From Serpentinicella alkaliphila (GTDB lineage Bacteria; Bacillota; Clostridia; Peptostreptococcales; Natronincolaceae), in the NCBI RefSeq assembly GCF_018141405.1, contig NZ_CP058648.1, positions 2,816,502 to 2,880,501 on the forward strand: 64,000 nucleotides of DNA, in the 5' to 3' direction. Every line of letters starts with the position of its first letter. Within the stretch, counting starts at the first letter, position 1. The notes under the pieces are model-generated. The model had not been told where the DNA came from. It saw only the letters and a list, made by a program, of their open reading frames with translations, and made no database searches. Both the position numbers and the translations under genes were made by a program. Below are positions 18,712 to 26,488 of this stretch, one piece after another.

Positions 18712-19284
18712 TTAATATTTAAAAACTACTGCTCCATCTTGAAATTTCTCTACAATTGCTAACGATTGAATATTTATTCCTATTTTTCTTAACAGATTAC
18801 CACCATCTTGAAATCCTTTTTCTATAACTATACCAACTCCAACTAAACTTGCATTTGCAGAGTCAACTATTTCTTTCAAACCTAAAATCGCTTGACCATT
18901 CGCTAAAAAATCATCAATAACTAAAATCTTATCAGATTCACTAATATATCTTTTTGCTACCCTTACCCTGTACTGTTTTCCCTTTGTATAAGAATAAACA
19001 TTACCTTCATAAGTTTCATTATCTAGGGTCTTGGATTCTGACTTTTTAGCAAAAACTACCGGAACATTAAAATATTGTGCTGCTATAGCTGCAATTGCTA
19101 TACCAGAAACCTCTGCAGTAAGAATTTTAGTAATTTCTTTACCTTCAAACCTCTTTTTAAATTCCTTACCAATTTCATTTAGTAGTTCTATATCAAGTTG
19201 ATGGTTTAAAAAACTATCCACCTTCAATATATTACCTTCTAAAACTCTTCCATCTTGAATTATTTTTTTCCTTAATAATTCCAT
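18712..19284 (-). CDS. xpt: Xanthine phosphoribosyltransferase
   Basis: 190 aa from the ATG at 19284 (GGGAGG site). The upstream in-frame extension runs into the terminator hairpin and is not real. PRPP loop VIDDFLANGQA is at about 128-138. It converts xanthine and PRPP to XMP. It is the first gene of a two-gene salvage/transport operon controlled by the guanine riboswitch upstream. Confidence 0.93.
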   Translation of the reverse strand: MELLRKKIIQDGRVLEGNILKVDSFLNHQLDIELLNEIGKEFKKRFEGKEITKILTAEVSGIAIAAIAAQYFNVPVVFAKKSESKTLDNETYEGNVYSYTKGKQYRVRVAKRYISESDKILVIDDFLANGQAILGLKEIVDSANASLVGVGIVIEKGFQDGGNLLRKIGINIQSLAIVEKFQDGAVVFKY

Positions 19285-19308
19285 AACTAGCCTCCCATCT
19301 AATTTGTC

Positions 19309-19346
19309 AAAAAATAAAAAACCTGTAGTAATTACACCACAGGTTT
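19309..19346 (-). terminator. Riboswitch expression-platform terminator
   Basis: AAACCTGT/ACAGGTTT hairpin followed on the minus strand by TTTATTTTTT, between the purine aptamer and the xpt ribosome site. Ligand binding should favour this terminator. Confidence 0.85.
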
Positions 19347-19410
19347 GTAGATTTATAAATATAAGTATAACCATGCATAAATATATGCATAGCTAAACAT
19401 ATTGACAAAT

Positions 19411-19479
19411 CACCCGTAGTCAGACCATTTACGGCAGTCTGGTAGAAACTTATGGACCATATCTCCATTATTATACGAG
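19411..19479 (-). promoter_or_regulatory. Purine riboswitch aptamer, guanine type
   Basis: On the minus strand the conserved elements appear in order: TATAAT near the P1 start, GATATGG, AAGTTTCTACC, CCGTAAA and CTGACTACGGG. P1 arms are formed by CTCGTA and TACGGG. The ligand-pairing position is C (GACTACG), the guanine/xanthine-class identity rather than the U of adenine riboswitches. It controls xpt and the permease. Confidence 0.95.
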
Positions 19480-19540
19480 ATTCAATTTTTTAAGTTATAG
19501 CTATTCTAACCTAAAACTAAATAAAAAGCAATAATCTTAT

Positions 19541-19577
19541 AAAAAAAATCCTTAAGAAACATTATTTCCTTAAGGAT
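19541..19577 (-). terminator. Terminator of the crotonase gene
   Basis: ATCCTTAAG/CTTAAGGAT stem followed on the minus strand by eight T. Confidence 0.85.
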
Positions 19578-19591
19578 CTCGTAATATTTAA

Positions 19592-20371
19592 TTATTTACC
19601 TTTAAATTCTGCTTTTCTTTTTTGAACAAAAGCTCCCATACCTTCTTTTTGATCTTCCGTTGCAAAACAAAGAGCAAATAAATCTTTTTCGATTTCTAAA
19701 CCTGTATCTAAATCTACTTCAATTCCTCTATTAATAGCAGTTTTACAGTAACTCATTGCTACACTTGGAAGCTCTGACATTCTTGTTGCCATTGATAAAG
19801 CCACATCCATAAGCTCTTCTGGTTTAACAACCTTATTAAGCAGACCAACTTTTTCAGCCTCTTCTGCCGTATACATTCCACCAGTAAAGATAAACTCTTT
19901 AGCTTTAGCAGCACCGATTACTCTTGGTAATCTTTGAGTACCTCCAAAACCTGGTGTAATCCCTAAGGTTATTTCAGGTTGTCCTAACTTAGCATTATCA
20001 GATGCTATTCTAATATCACAAGCTAATGCTAATTCACAGCCACCGCCTAATGCAAAGCCATTGATTGCAGCTATTACTGGTTTTTCTAGAAGCTCTATTT
20101 TTCTAAAGGTTCTCATAGCTTCTTCAGCCCATTTTCTTGCTTCTGTTGGGTACATAGTACTCATAGTAACTATATCTGCTCCAGCAACAAAGGCTTTACC
20201 CGCACCTGTAATAATAACAACTGATATTTCATCAGTTTTACTAATTTGATCAAATGCACTTTCAATATCTGCAACCACTCTTGGATTTAGAGCATTTAAT
20301 GATTTTGGGTTGTTTATAGTAATAATTCCAACTTTACCCTTTTGTTCAAATAATAAGTTTTCAAAATTCAT
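19592..20371 (-). CDS. crt: Enoyl-CoA hydratase / 3-hydroxybutyryl-CoA dehydratase (crotonase)
   Basis: 259 aa from the ATG at 20371 (AGGAGG site; longer reading unsupported). Crotonase motifs: AGADI oxyanion segment, NGFALGGGCELALACD and the catalytic region GQPEITLGITPGFGGTQRLPR (both Glu residues present). It hydrates crotonyl-CoA, as in butyrate formation. No butyrate-pathway neighbours are present, so its pathway role stays open; it is a single gene with its own terminator. Confidence 0.88.
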   Translation of the reverse strand: MNFENLLFEQKGKVGIITINNPKSLNALNPRVVADIESAFDQISKTDEISVVIITGAGKAFVAGADIVTMSTMYPTEARKWAEEAMRTFRKIELLEKPVIAAINGFALGGGCELALACDIRIASDNAKLGQPEITLGITPGFGGTQRLPRVIGAAKAKEFIFTGGMYTAEEAEKVGLLNKVVKPEELMDVALSMATRMSELPSVAMSYCKTAINRGIEVDLDTGLEIEKDLFALCFATEDQKEGMGAFVQKRKAEFKGK

Positions 20372-20584
20372 AACGATTCCTCCTAAATTGTTTTTTAATG
20401 TTATATCTAAAACCTTAAGTTTTAGAAAACCTATTTTAAAAGTTAATCTTATAAAAATAAACACTCAATATATATATTAGATATTTATCAAAAATATCCT
20501 TTTAAAATAACTAATATTATTTATAAAATTTAGTTAAACTTATAAATATTACCAAATATCAACATTCGTTAATCTAATTTAACC

Positions 20585-20620
20585 TAAAAAAATAAGCATA
20601 TACCTATTAAGTATATGCTT
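20585..20620 (-). terminator. Terminator overlapping the HD-GYP stop codon
   Basis: AAGCATATAC/GTATATGCTT stem and T run on the minus strand. The 5' arm is made by the last codons of the HD-GYP gene, whose stop lies in the loop. Confidence 0.8.
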
Positions 20621-22601
20621 TATTATTGCTCAATCTAAATTGTTTCTCATAATAATAATCTTTATTCGTAAAGATATCACTTTCATAAACATCTTTAAAT
20701 TTTTGTAACGCATTATTAAATACACGAACTAGTTGAGGGTCAAATTGTGTACCAGAACCTTCATTTATTATTTTAACTGATTCCTCAAAACCAATGCTAT
20801 CTTTATATACCCTTCTCGACGTCAAAGCATCGAAAACATCTGCAATACTTACGATTCTAGCTGCTAATGGAATATGTAGTCCTGATAGGCCTTCTGGGTA
20901 TCCCTTCCCATCCCATCTTTCATGATGAAAATGAGCAATATCAATTGCTGTTCTATAAAAATCTCTGTTAAATATTTTTAAGCTCTGTTCAAGATCTGTT
21001 AGTATACTAGCACCTATCGTGGAATGAGTCTGCATTATAGTTCTCTCTTCGTTTGTTAGCCTACCAGGCTTTTTTAGTACTTCATCTGGTATACCAATTT
21101 TCCCAATATCATGTATTGATGCATAGTTAATGATATCACTTACAAAGCTCTCATTAACTCTATAATTACTATCTAGATGATTGATTAGTTCCTCAGCTAT
21201 TATTCTAGAATATTGGGTCATTCTTAGAATATGGTTACCTGTTTCATTATCTCGCTTTTCAACTAGATTTGCAAAAGTTCTAGTAGCTGTGGAAAACATT
21301 TTTTTAGTTAAATATGTTTTATCCAAAATGTTAGAAATTTCGGTGGATATTTTCACACCAAATTGCACTGATTTACTATTATAGTTATTTTCTTCTACGG
21401 AACTGAAGAAGAGAAACCCTAAAACTACGTTATTAATTATTAAGGGTATTATCATATTTGACTTAATGCCCTCTTGATTTAATAATTTTAGAGATTCACT
21501 TTCTGGTCTTTTGGCTAATTCATTCTGAATACTCATAGTAATAATAGGTTTCTTAGTGTCAATTAACTTAGTTAGCCCAGTTTTATGAAACTCAACTTCA
21601 AAACCTGGGCCTAGAAGAACTTTACCATAATTAAAAGCACCATGCTCTGCTATTATTGATTGTTTTTTATAATCTACAAAAGCTACTCCGATTCTATCAG
21701 TATTTAAAATATCCTTAACTAATACTAAAAGCTTCTCTATTATATTGTCTATTATATATTCTGTACTTACTATTTCCTTAATTTTATTTATGAATAATCT
21801 TTCGTTAAAAATATCATCTACAAATTCACCAATTAATTTTTCTTCTTCAAAAGTTGATTTTAATCTTGGTATGTTATTTACATTATAATTATTACTATTT
21901 AAAATTTTAAAACTATCAAAAATATATCTTAAAACGCGTCCAGCTACTTTATTAAGCAAAGAAGCAAGTACTGTCACTATTACAAATAGAACTATTAATG
22001 TAATATTAAGAATATTAATAAACTTAGGTATAACCTGGCCTGTTAATTCTCCGTATTTTAATCTTACATCAGATAGAGGAGCCCTTAACTCTTTGTATTC
22101 CTTATGAAGTTCTACTATTGATAATTTTTGATCTGTGATAGATATATCAGATAAGTCTAATATCGAGTTATTTATTGCTTCAGTCTTTTCAGCCAAGTTT
22201 TTAAATAAATTTACAAAATTATCATAGTTTATAAAAAAGCTTAGTAATGAGTATCCCTCTAAACTAGTCAAAGTGCCATTTATGCTTTGATTAATAGAGA
22301 TTAACTGATCAAATTTTAAAACTAAATTTTGATAATTTTCATTATGAGCATCTTTTATTCTAATAAGTCTTCCTGGTTCAATTATTTGTGTTGATGTTAC
22401 TTGTGATACGACGTTATCCATAACTCTGATATTTAAATCTGCCTCAATATATGTCTCACTAAATCCCAAAAGTTCCTTATTCATATCTACCCATTGAATG
22501 AGAATCGGCCTAAGGTAATAATTATTAATTAGTAATGCAATAGTAAGTACACATATAATTGCTGTTACTATTAGTGCAACTAAACGTCTTATGCTTTTCA
22601 T
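20607..22601 (-). CDS. Membrane sensor with GAF and HD-GYP domains (c-di-GMP phosphodiesterase)
   Basis: 664 aa from the ATG at 22601. Order: membrane helix about 7-27, extracytoplasmic helical sensor, second helix about 198-225, GAF domain about 285-435, HD-GYP about 445-640. Catalytic marks are present: HDIGKIGIPDEV and HHERWDGKGYPEGL, which contains the GYP-equivalent GYPEG. It should hydrolyse c-di-GMP in response to an external or GAF-bound signal. It balances the GGDEF protein at 15.8-17.0 kb. Confidence 0.9.
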   Translation of the reverse strand: MKSIRRLVALIVTAIICVLTIALLINNYYLRPILIQWVDMNKELLGFSETYIEADLNIRVMDNVVSQVTSTQIIEPGRLIRIKDAHNENYQNLVLKFDQLISINQSINGTLTSLEGYSLLSFFINYDNFVNLFKNLAEKTEAINNSILDLSDISITDQKLSIVELHKEYKELRAPLSDVRLKYGELTGQVIPKFINILNITLIVLFVIVTVLASLLNKVAGRVLRYIFDSFKILNSNNYNVNNIPRLKSTFEEEKLIGEFVDDIFNERLFINKIKEIVSTEYIIDNIIEKLLVLVKDILNTDRIGVAFVDYKKQSIIAEHGAFNYGKVLLGPGFEVEFHKTGLTKLIDTKKPIITMSIQNELAKRPESESLKLLNQEGIKSNMIIPLIINNVVLGFLFFSSVEENNYNSKSVQFGVKISTEISNILDKTYLTKKMFSTATRTFANLVEKRDNETGNHILRMTQYSRIIAEELINHLDSNYRVNESFVSDIINYASIHDIGKIGIPDEVLKKPGRLTNEERTIMQTHSTIGASILTDLEQSLKIFNRDFYRTAIDIAHFHHERWDGKGYPEGLSGLHIPLAARIVSIADVFDALTSRRVYKDSIGFEESVKIINEGSGTQFDPQLVRVFNNALQKFKDVYESDIFTNKDYYYEKQFRLSNNKAYT

Positions 22602-22734
22602 ATACTTGGTCCCTCTTTTCACATACCACAAATCGTCATTTTTTGATAATTTATTACATCTATAGTATTTATTATATATAACGATATAGTAAATACAAGT
22701 AATTTATTTCCATATTGCTTAAGTATTAATGAAT

Positions 22735-23115
22735 TTATATTTTTATTAGTTCGACTAATGGCACATCCGCTGGAGCTAGTTTATATAATTTTAATTCCTT
22801 ATATTTTACCCATCTATATTCATCATGGTCTAAAAGCGTGATTTCACCACGTATAATATTGCCTTTATATGCTAGTAATTTGATAGTTCCTCTTTCATAT
22901 TTATAAATACTCTCCCCTACAAAGCTTCCAACACGTATATCTATATTCATTTCCTCTTTAATTTCTCGCTTGAGACTATTTTCCGGAGTCTCATTCTTCT
23001 CTACCTTACCACCTGGAAACTCCCAATACCCTTCTAACTCCTTCCCCTTTTTCCTTTTAGCGATTAATATGTCTCCAAACTCATTTTCAAGTATTACCGC
23101 AACAACATCTAACAT
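22735..23115 (-). CDS. mutT: MutT-type Nudix hydrolase (8-oxo-dGTP diphosphatase-like)
   Basis: 126 aa. Nudix box GGKVEKNETPENSLKREIKEE with correct spacing, preceded by GYWEFPGGK typical of MutT. It sanitises oxidised nucleotides. GAGAGGTGG supports the start. Single gene. Confidence 0.87.
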   Translation of the reverse strand: MLDVVAVILENEFGDILIAKRKKGKELEGYWEFPGGKVEKNETPENSLKREIKEEMNIDIRVGSFVGESIYKYERGTIKLLAYKGNIIRGEITLLDHDEYRWVKYKELKLYKLAPADVPLVELIKI

Positions 23116-23165
23116 TATTTACCACCTCTCATTTTCACTAGTATACTATAGCTTTATTGTTTCCC

Positions 23166-23200
23166 AAAAAAATAAAAACACTAGTTATGTACTAGTGCTT
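23166..23200 (-). terminator. Terminator of the HDOD gene
   Basis: CACTAGT/ACTAGTG stem followed by TTTTTATTTTTTT on the minus strand. Confidence 0.85.
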
Positions 23201-23204
23201 ACGT

Positions 23205-24047
23205 TTAATCTTGATCTACTAATAATTCTGTTGAATCTGATAAGATATCCTCCACATCTTTTTCAGTTAAACCTAATAATGAAATAGCATCCGGAGAAAA
23301 GTTATATGCTAATCCATCCATCCCCATCCCAATTCCTGTCATCATAACAATTGCATCTGCAACATGTACAATTGCTGTAATCTCTTTATTTACTTTAGCC
23401 AATTCTGGAGTGTGATGACATGCTATAGCCTCAACTAATTCCGCAGGAAGATTCCACTTTTCTGCAATAATTGAGCCCACTTCAGCATGATTAAAACCTA
23501 GTATTGCTTCCTCTGCATCTAGAAATGTAATATTTTCTTTATCTACTTTGTTAATCACATTAACATATTGTTCATTCATATAGTGATTCAAAACTAATTT
23601 GCCAATATCCCTTAACAAACCAGCAATGTATGCATTCTCAACCTTTTTATACTTTATTCTTTTAGCTATCATACTTGACACCATTGCGCATAACTGTGAT
23701 TGCTTTAATAAGGTTTGCTCTCCTAAAGCATATCCTTTAAGCTCTTTACTTAATATATTACCAACAGAAGCTGTTAAGGTTATACTTTTAATAGTTTGAA
23801 AACCTAACAACACTGTAGCTTGAGAAATACTACTTATTCTTCTTGGGTAACTGTAAAATGCTGAGTTTGCCAATTTCAAAACCTTTGCTGTTAAAGCCTG
23901 GTCCTTAAGAATTTCTTCTTCTATATCTTTTGCAGTTGAATTTGCATCCTGGGTCAATTCCATTATTCTAATAACGACATTAGGTAGTGTTGGTATATCC
24001 ACAGCCTGTTCAATAATTTGTTCTAAGTTAATCATACTACTATTCAT
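23205..24047 (-). CDS. HDOD domain signalling protein
   Basis: 280 aa from the ATG at 24047 (GGGGGA 9 bp upstream). The HDOD core spans about residues 15-210: PTLPNVVIRIMEL, then DQALTAKVLKLANSA and a later CHH motif (IACHHTPE). HDOD proteins are non-catalytic HD relatives that relay signals, often around c-di-GMP and motility. No second domain. It may work with the nearby GGDEF and HD-GYP proteins. Confidence 0.88.
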   Translation of the reverse strand: MNSSMINLEQIIEQAVDIPTLPNVVIRIMELTQDANSTAKDIEEEILKDQALTAKVLKLANSAFYSYPRRISSISQATVLLGFQTIKSITLTASVGNILSKELKGYALGEQTLLKQSQLCAMVSSMIAKRIKYKKVENAYIAGLLRDIGKLVLNHYMNEQYVNVINKVDKENITFLDAEEAILGFNHAEVGSIIAEKWNLPAELVEAIACHHTPELAKVNKEITAIVHVADAIVMMTGIGMGMDGLAYNFSPDAISLLGLTEKDVEDILSDSTELLVDQD

Positions 24048-24206
24048 CAATACCAATCCCCCAAACCATATTGAAAGTATTGTTTTAATTATAAATTAAA
24101 ATAATATACAGTTATATAGCTATAAAGACCTATAATGTCAAACTTATTAATTAAGAAGTTTAATCTAGTATTTTTAATAATTGATACTAATTATATAATA
24201 ATACAT

Positions 24207-24899
24207 TTACTCATAAAAATCTATTAATTTAACATCTAAATTTTCAACATTTTCCAGTAACCCTCTATCTACTTCAATAAGTATTAACCACCAAGCTAAA
24301 TCATCTGTGCCTACTTTAGATATATATCTATTAATATTAACCATAAGATTTTTGTTTAAATATTCAATATTGCTTAATTCATGATACACAGAACCACTTG
24401 GCTCTTGAAGTACTACTCCAACTATACTATCTGTTAAAAAGTATTCCTTATTATACTGTTTCAAAATTTTACCTTTTATTTCATCACTAATTTCTAATGC
24501 ATTAATAAGATCTGTTAGGTTATTAATTGATATTATTTTTCTTATTTCTGGGTACCCACTCTCATTAAATGAGCTAACTCTAAATAACTGTGAAGGTACA
24601 TTGAAATAGGTACCCTCAAAAGAATTATTATCCGGAAATGTTAGATTGTTTATATTTAACTTCCACGTCCCTATAACTGCATCCTTCCTGCCATCTAATG
24701 TATTAAATTTAATTACTTTATACCCTAAACCCATATACTCCTTCGTTCCACCATCTTTATATATTCCTGTTCTAACTACGAAAATTGGCCTTAAATTATT
24801 TTTAGTTAACACATAATCAATTGAAAAAACTGAACACCAAATAATTAAAATTAAGAAAAGCGATCTCCTTACTCTACTAATTTTTCTTTTTTTATTCAC
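24207..24899 (-). CDS. Membrane-anchored protein of unknown function
   Basis: 230 aa with a GTG start behind a G-rich site. A basic start and one helix at about residues 12-30 are followed by an extracytoplasmic domain (PIFVVRTGIYKDGGTKEYMG, a Gly/Lys-rich strand-turn) and an acidic C-terminus. No catalytic motif seen and not recognised. It is the last ordinary gene before the rnpB/uronate region. Confidence 0.6.
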   Translation of the reverse strand: MNKKRKISRVRRSLFLILIIWCSVFSIDYVLTKNNLRPIFVVRTGIYKDGGTKEYMGLGYKVIKFNTLDGRKDAVIGTWKLNINNLTFPDNNSFEGTYFNVPSQLFRVSSFNESGYPEIRKIISINNLTDLINALEISDEIKGKILKQYNKEYFLTDSIVGVVLQEPSGSVYHELSNIEYLNKNLMVNINRYISKVGTDDLAWWLILIEVDRGLLENVENLDVKLIDFYE

Positions 24900-25040
24900 G
24901 TCTCACACCCCCACCACATAATATAGACGATAAAAAAATAATTTTAGTTTCAAATTATTCTATTACACTTAAATATTGAATTCCTTACATCATCTCAGAA
25001 ACTACTACACTGGGTTGAAATTCCTCGATTTATTTAATAA

Positions 25041-25130
25041 TAGTTTTATATAAAACTAAGTTTTAGTTTTTTTGAAAAATTAGTTTGACATCAAACTAAA
25101 CCGAATATATAATAGTTTTATATAAAACTA
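25041..25130 (+). promoter_or_regulatory. Consensus promoter embedded in a three-operator palindrome array (left locus)
   Basis: Three 18-bp palindromes are visible: TAGTTTTATATAAAACTA at 25041-25058 and 25113-25130 (perfect), and TAGTTTGACATCAAACTA at 25081-25098. The middle one contains TTGACA (25084-25089). Exactly 17 bp later comes TATAAT (25107-25112), followed at once by the third palindrome. So a perfect sigma-A promoter has an operator over its -35 and another over its -10/start. The same arrangement and 32-bp operator spacing recur at 48860-48909. It reads toward the two micropeptide genes. The binding protein is unknown. Confidence 0.75.
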
Positions 25131-25319
25131 ATTTGATAATTATTTAATAACAAACTACTAATTTCAATTTTTTAACCAATGGATTAAATATTAAGTTATA
25201 TGTATTTTATTTACGATAAGATATTATTCTTAAATCTTATATATACTTTATTTTAGAGTTTGATATTAAGCAAATAGTTTTATATTAAATTATTTAAATA
25301 TCAGGAGTGAATTAGAACA

Positions 25320-25436
25320 ATGACTAGTAGTCTTTTAACTGTATTAATTGTGTCATTAGTAGCAACTTTTTTTCAAACATTTTTAATTTATAAAGGTTTT
25401 TCAGCAATATTTAACAAGTTTCGTACTTTACAATAA
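25320..25436 (+). CDS. Hydrophobic micropeptide 1 (38 aa), toxin- or membrane-peptide-like
   Basis: ATG at 25320 with AGGAGTGA 9-12 bp upstream; stop TAA. The peptide has one membrane helix (LLTVLIVSLVATFFQTFLIY, residues 5-24) and a basic tail (Lys25, Lys33, Arg35). It matches the next micropeptide over 18 residues (LLxxLxxxxVxTF pattern). It lies about 200 bp after the operator-controlled promoter. Size, single helix and basic tail resemble type I toxins, but no antitoxin RNA is proven. It is too short for ordinary annotation. Confidence 0.55.
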   Translation: MTSSLLTVLIVSLVATFFQTFLIYKGFSAIFNKFRTLQ

Positions 25437-25562
25437 ATTATACTAGAATTATTTTTGTATTGTATACTTTTGGTAATAGTTTTAATCTAATAAACTATTT
25501 TCACAATTTTTTTCTACTGAATAATTTAATAACTACATTTTTTATGCGAGGTGTGTATTTTT

Positions 25563-25634
25563 ATGAACCATACACTTTTATCAATTTTGATGATTGCTTT
25601 CGTTGTAACATTTATAACACAGTATGAAAACTAA
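25563..25634 (+). CDS. Hydrophobic micropeptide 2 (23 aa), paralogue of micropeptide 1
   Basis: ATG at 25563 with GAGGTG 9 bp upstream; stop TAA at 25632. The core LLSILMIAFVVTF aligns with LLTVLIVSLVATF of micropeptide 1. It ends QYEN and lacks the basic tail. A degenerate copy of the operator palindrome (TAGTTTTAATC...AATAAACTA, about 25476-25496) lies upstream. A hairpin and terminator follow. That two neighbours share this pattern argues against chance ORFs. Confidence 0.5.
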   Translation: MNHTLLSILMIAFVVTFITQYEN

Positions 25635-25683
25635 TGTGATTTGTTTTGATTGTTAAGAAATAATTTTACTTCCCCAATCTAAT

Positions 25684-25727
25684 TTGGTAGTAGATTACTG
25701 GACTTTGTTTTCCAGGACTACTGCCAA
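25684..25727 (+). other. Long hairpin after the micropeptides
   Basis: TTGGTAGTAG pairs with CTACTGCCAA, with an inner CTGGA/TCCAG stem. The outer motif TTGGYAGTAG also forms the terminator stem of the right-hand locus (49135-49174), so it is a shared part of the duplicated unit. Confidence 0.6.
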
Positions 25728-25755
25728 CCCTGCGTTCTTATATACTTTCTTTATT

Positions 25756-25782
25756 AGACCAATACAAAATTGGTCTTTTTTT
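25756..25782 (+). terminator. Terminator of the micropeptide transcript
   Basis: AGACCAAT/ATTGGTCT stem followed by seven T on the plus strand. Confidence 0.85.
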
Positions 25783-25861
25783 ATTTTTATTTTGTCTCAA
25801 ACCTCTTCTATATGTGACTTATGATCTCATAATTCAGAATCACACACTATTGAATACAAGA

Positions 25862-25892
25862 AACTAAAAAATCTAGGCATAAAGCCTAGAAA
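25862..25892 (-). terminator. Terminator of rnpB copy 1
   Basis: CTAGGC-TTTAT-GCCTAG hairpin and T run on the minus strand, 18 bp after the RNA 3' end. Confidence 0.8.
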
Positions 25893-25909
25893 TTTCATTT
25901 ATTATAATA

Positions 25910-26260
25910 CGAGTAAGTCTATAAGCCGAGTTCTGTCATAGATGATCATCTATCTAGGCCTACTGTTACCAATAGGCTCAAGCAATCTACCACGGGACAC
26001 GACGGGCCGCCGCTTTTTAGTCCCTACTTGATCTTGCTCCAGATGGGGTTTACATAGCCAACTAGTCACCTAGTTGCTGGTAAGCTCTTACCTCACCTTT
26101 CCACCCTTACCCCTTCTAATTATATGGAAGGGGCGGTATCTCTCTGTTGCACTTTCCTTGGAGTCACCTCCACTGGGTATTACCCAGCACCCTGCCCTTT
26201 GGAGCTCGGACTTTCCTCGTTCACAGCTTATGCTATGCCCGCGATCATCCAACTTACTCG
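25910..26260 (-). ncRNA. rnpB: RNase P RNA, copy 1 (type A)
   Basis: About 351 nt. The ends CGAGTAAG/CTTACTCG pair as P1. Universal segments are readable on the minus strand: GAGGAAAGTCCGAGCTC (CR-I), GTGCAACAGAGAG, GGTAAGGGTGGAAAGG, GTAAACCCCATCTGGAGCAAGA, GCTTGAGCC and CAGAACTCGGCTTA (CR-V). P16/P17 with a GGCCC loop mark it as type A. The P12-like helix is short (CCCCTTC/GAAGGGG). This is the catalytic RNA that trims tRNA 5' ends. A second full copy lies 23.6 kb away in the same orientation. Confidence 0.96.
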
Positions 26261-26292
26261 TTTAGATATTAAATTGTTTTACCAAGATAATT

Positions 26293-26321
26293 ATTATATC
26301 ATAAAAATTATTTATTGTATA
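26293..26321 (-). promoter_or_regulatory. Candidate promoter of rnpB copy 1
   Basis: On the minus strand TATACA-N17-TATAAT ends about 32 bp before the RNA 5' end. Similarity to the flank of copy 2 extends to about 26310, so the promoter region was duplicated too. Confidence 0.5.
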
Positions 26322-26488
26322 ATTGTATTTTTTGGTACATTAATTATTACTTTTCAGTACGCTTTAAGTTTTACCTTATTCCTAATAGCAACATATTTTT
26401 ACAATCGTTTTTTTAAGAAACGTCATTTACCTAATGTAACATTATACTAAAAAAATCCTTTAATCTGTTGTGGTATAAAATAAAGAAG

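Noticed and set aside
24900-25040. Possible fourth rnpB relic left of the left operator array
   Set aside because: Only a few short matches (for example CACTGGGT) that chance could give.
26074-26450. Open frames across and beyond rnpB copy 1 ending in a hydrophobic, basic-tailed stretch
   Set aside because: They run through a structured RNA gene and have no ribosome site or ATG for the hydrophobic part. AT-rich chance ORFs are the simpler explanation.
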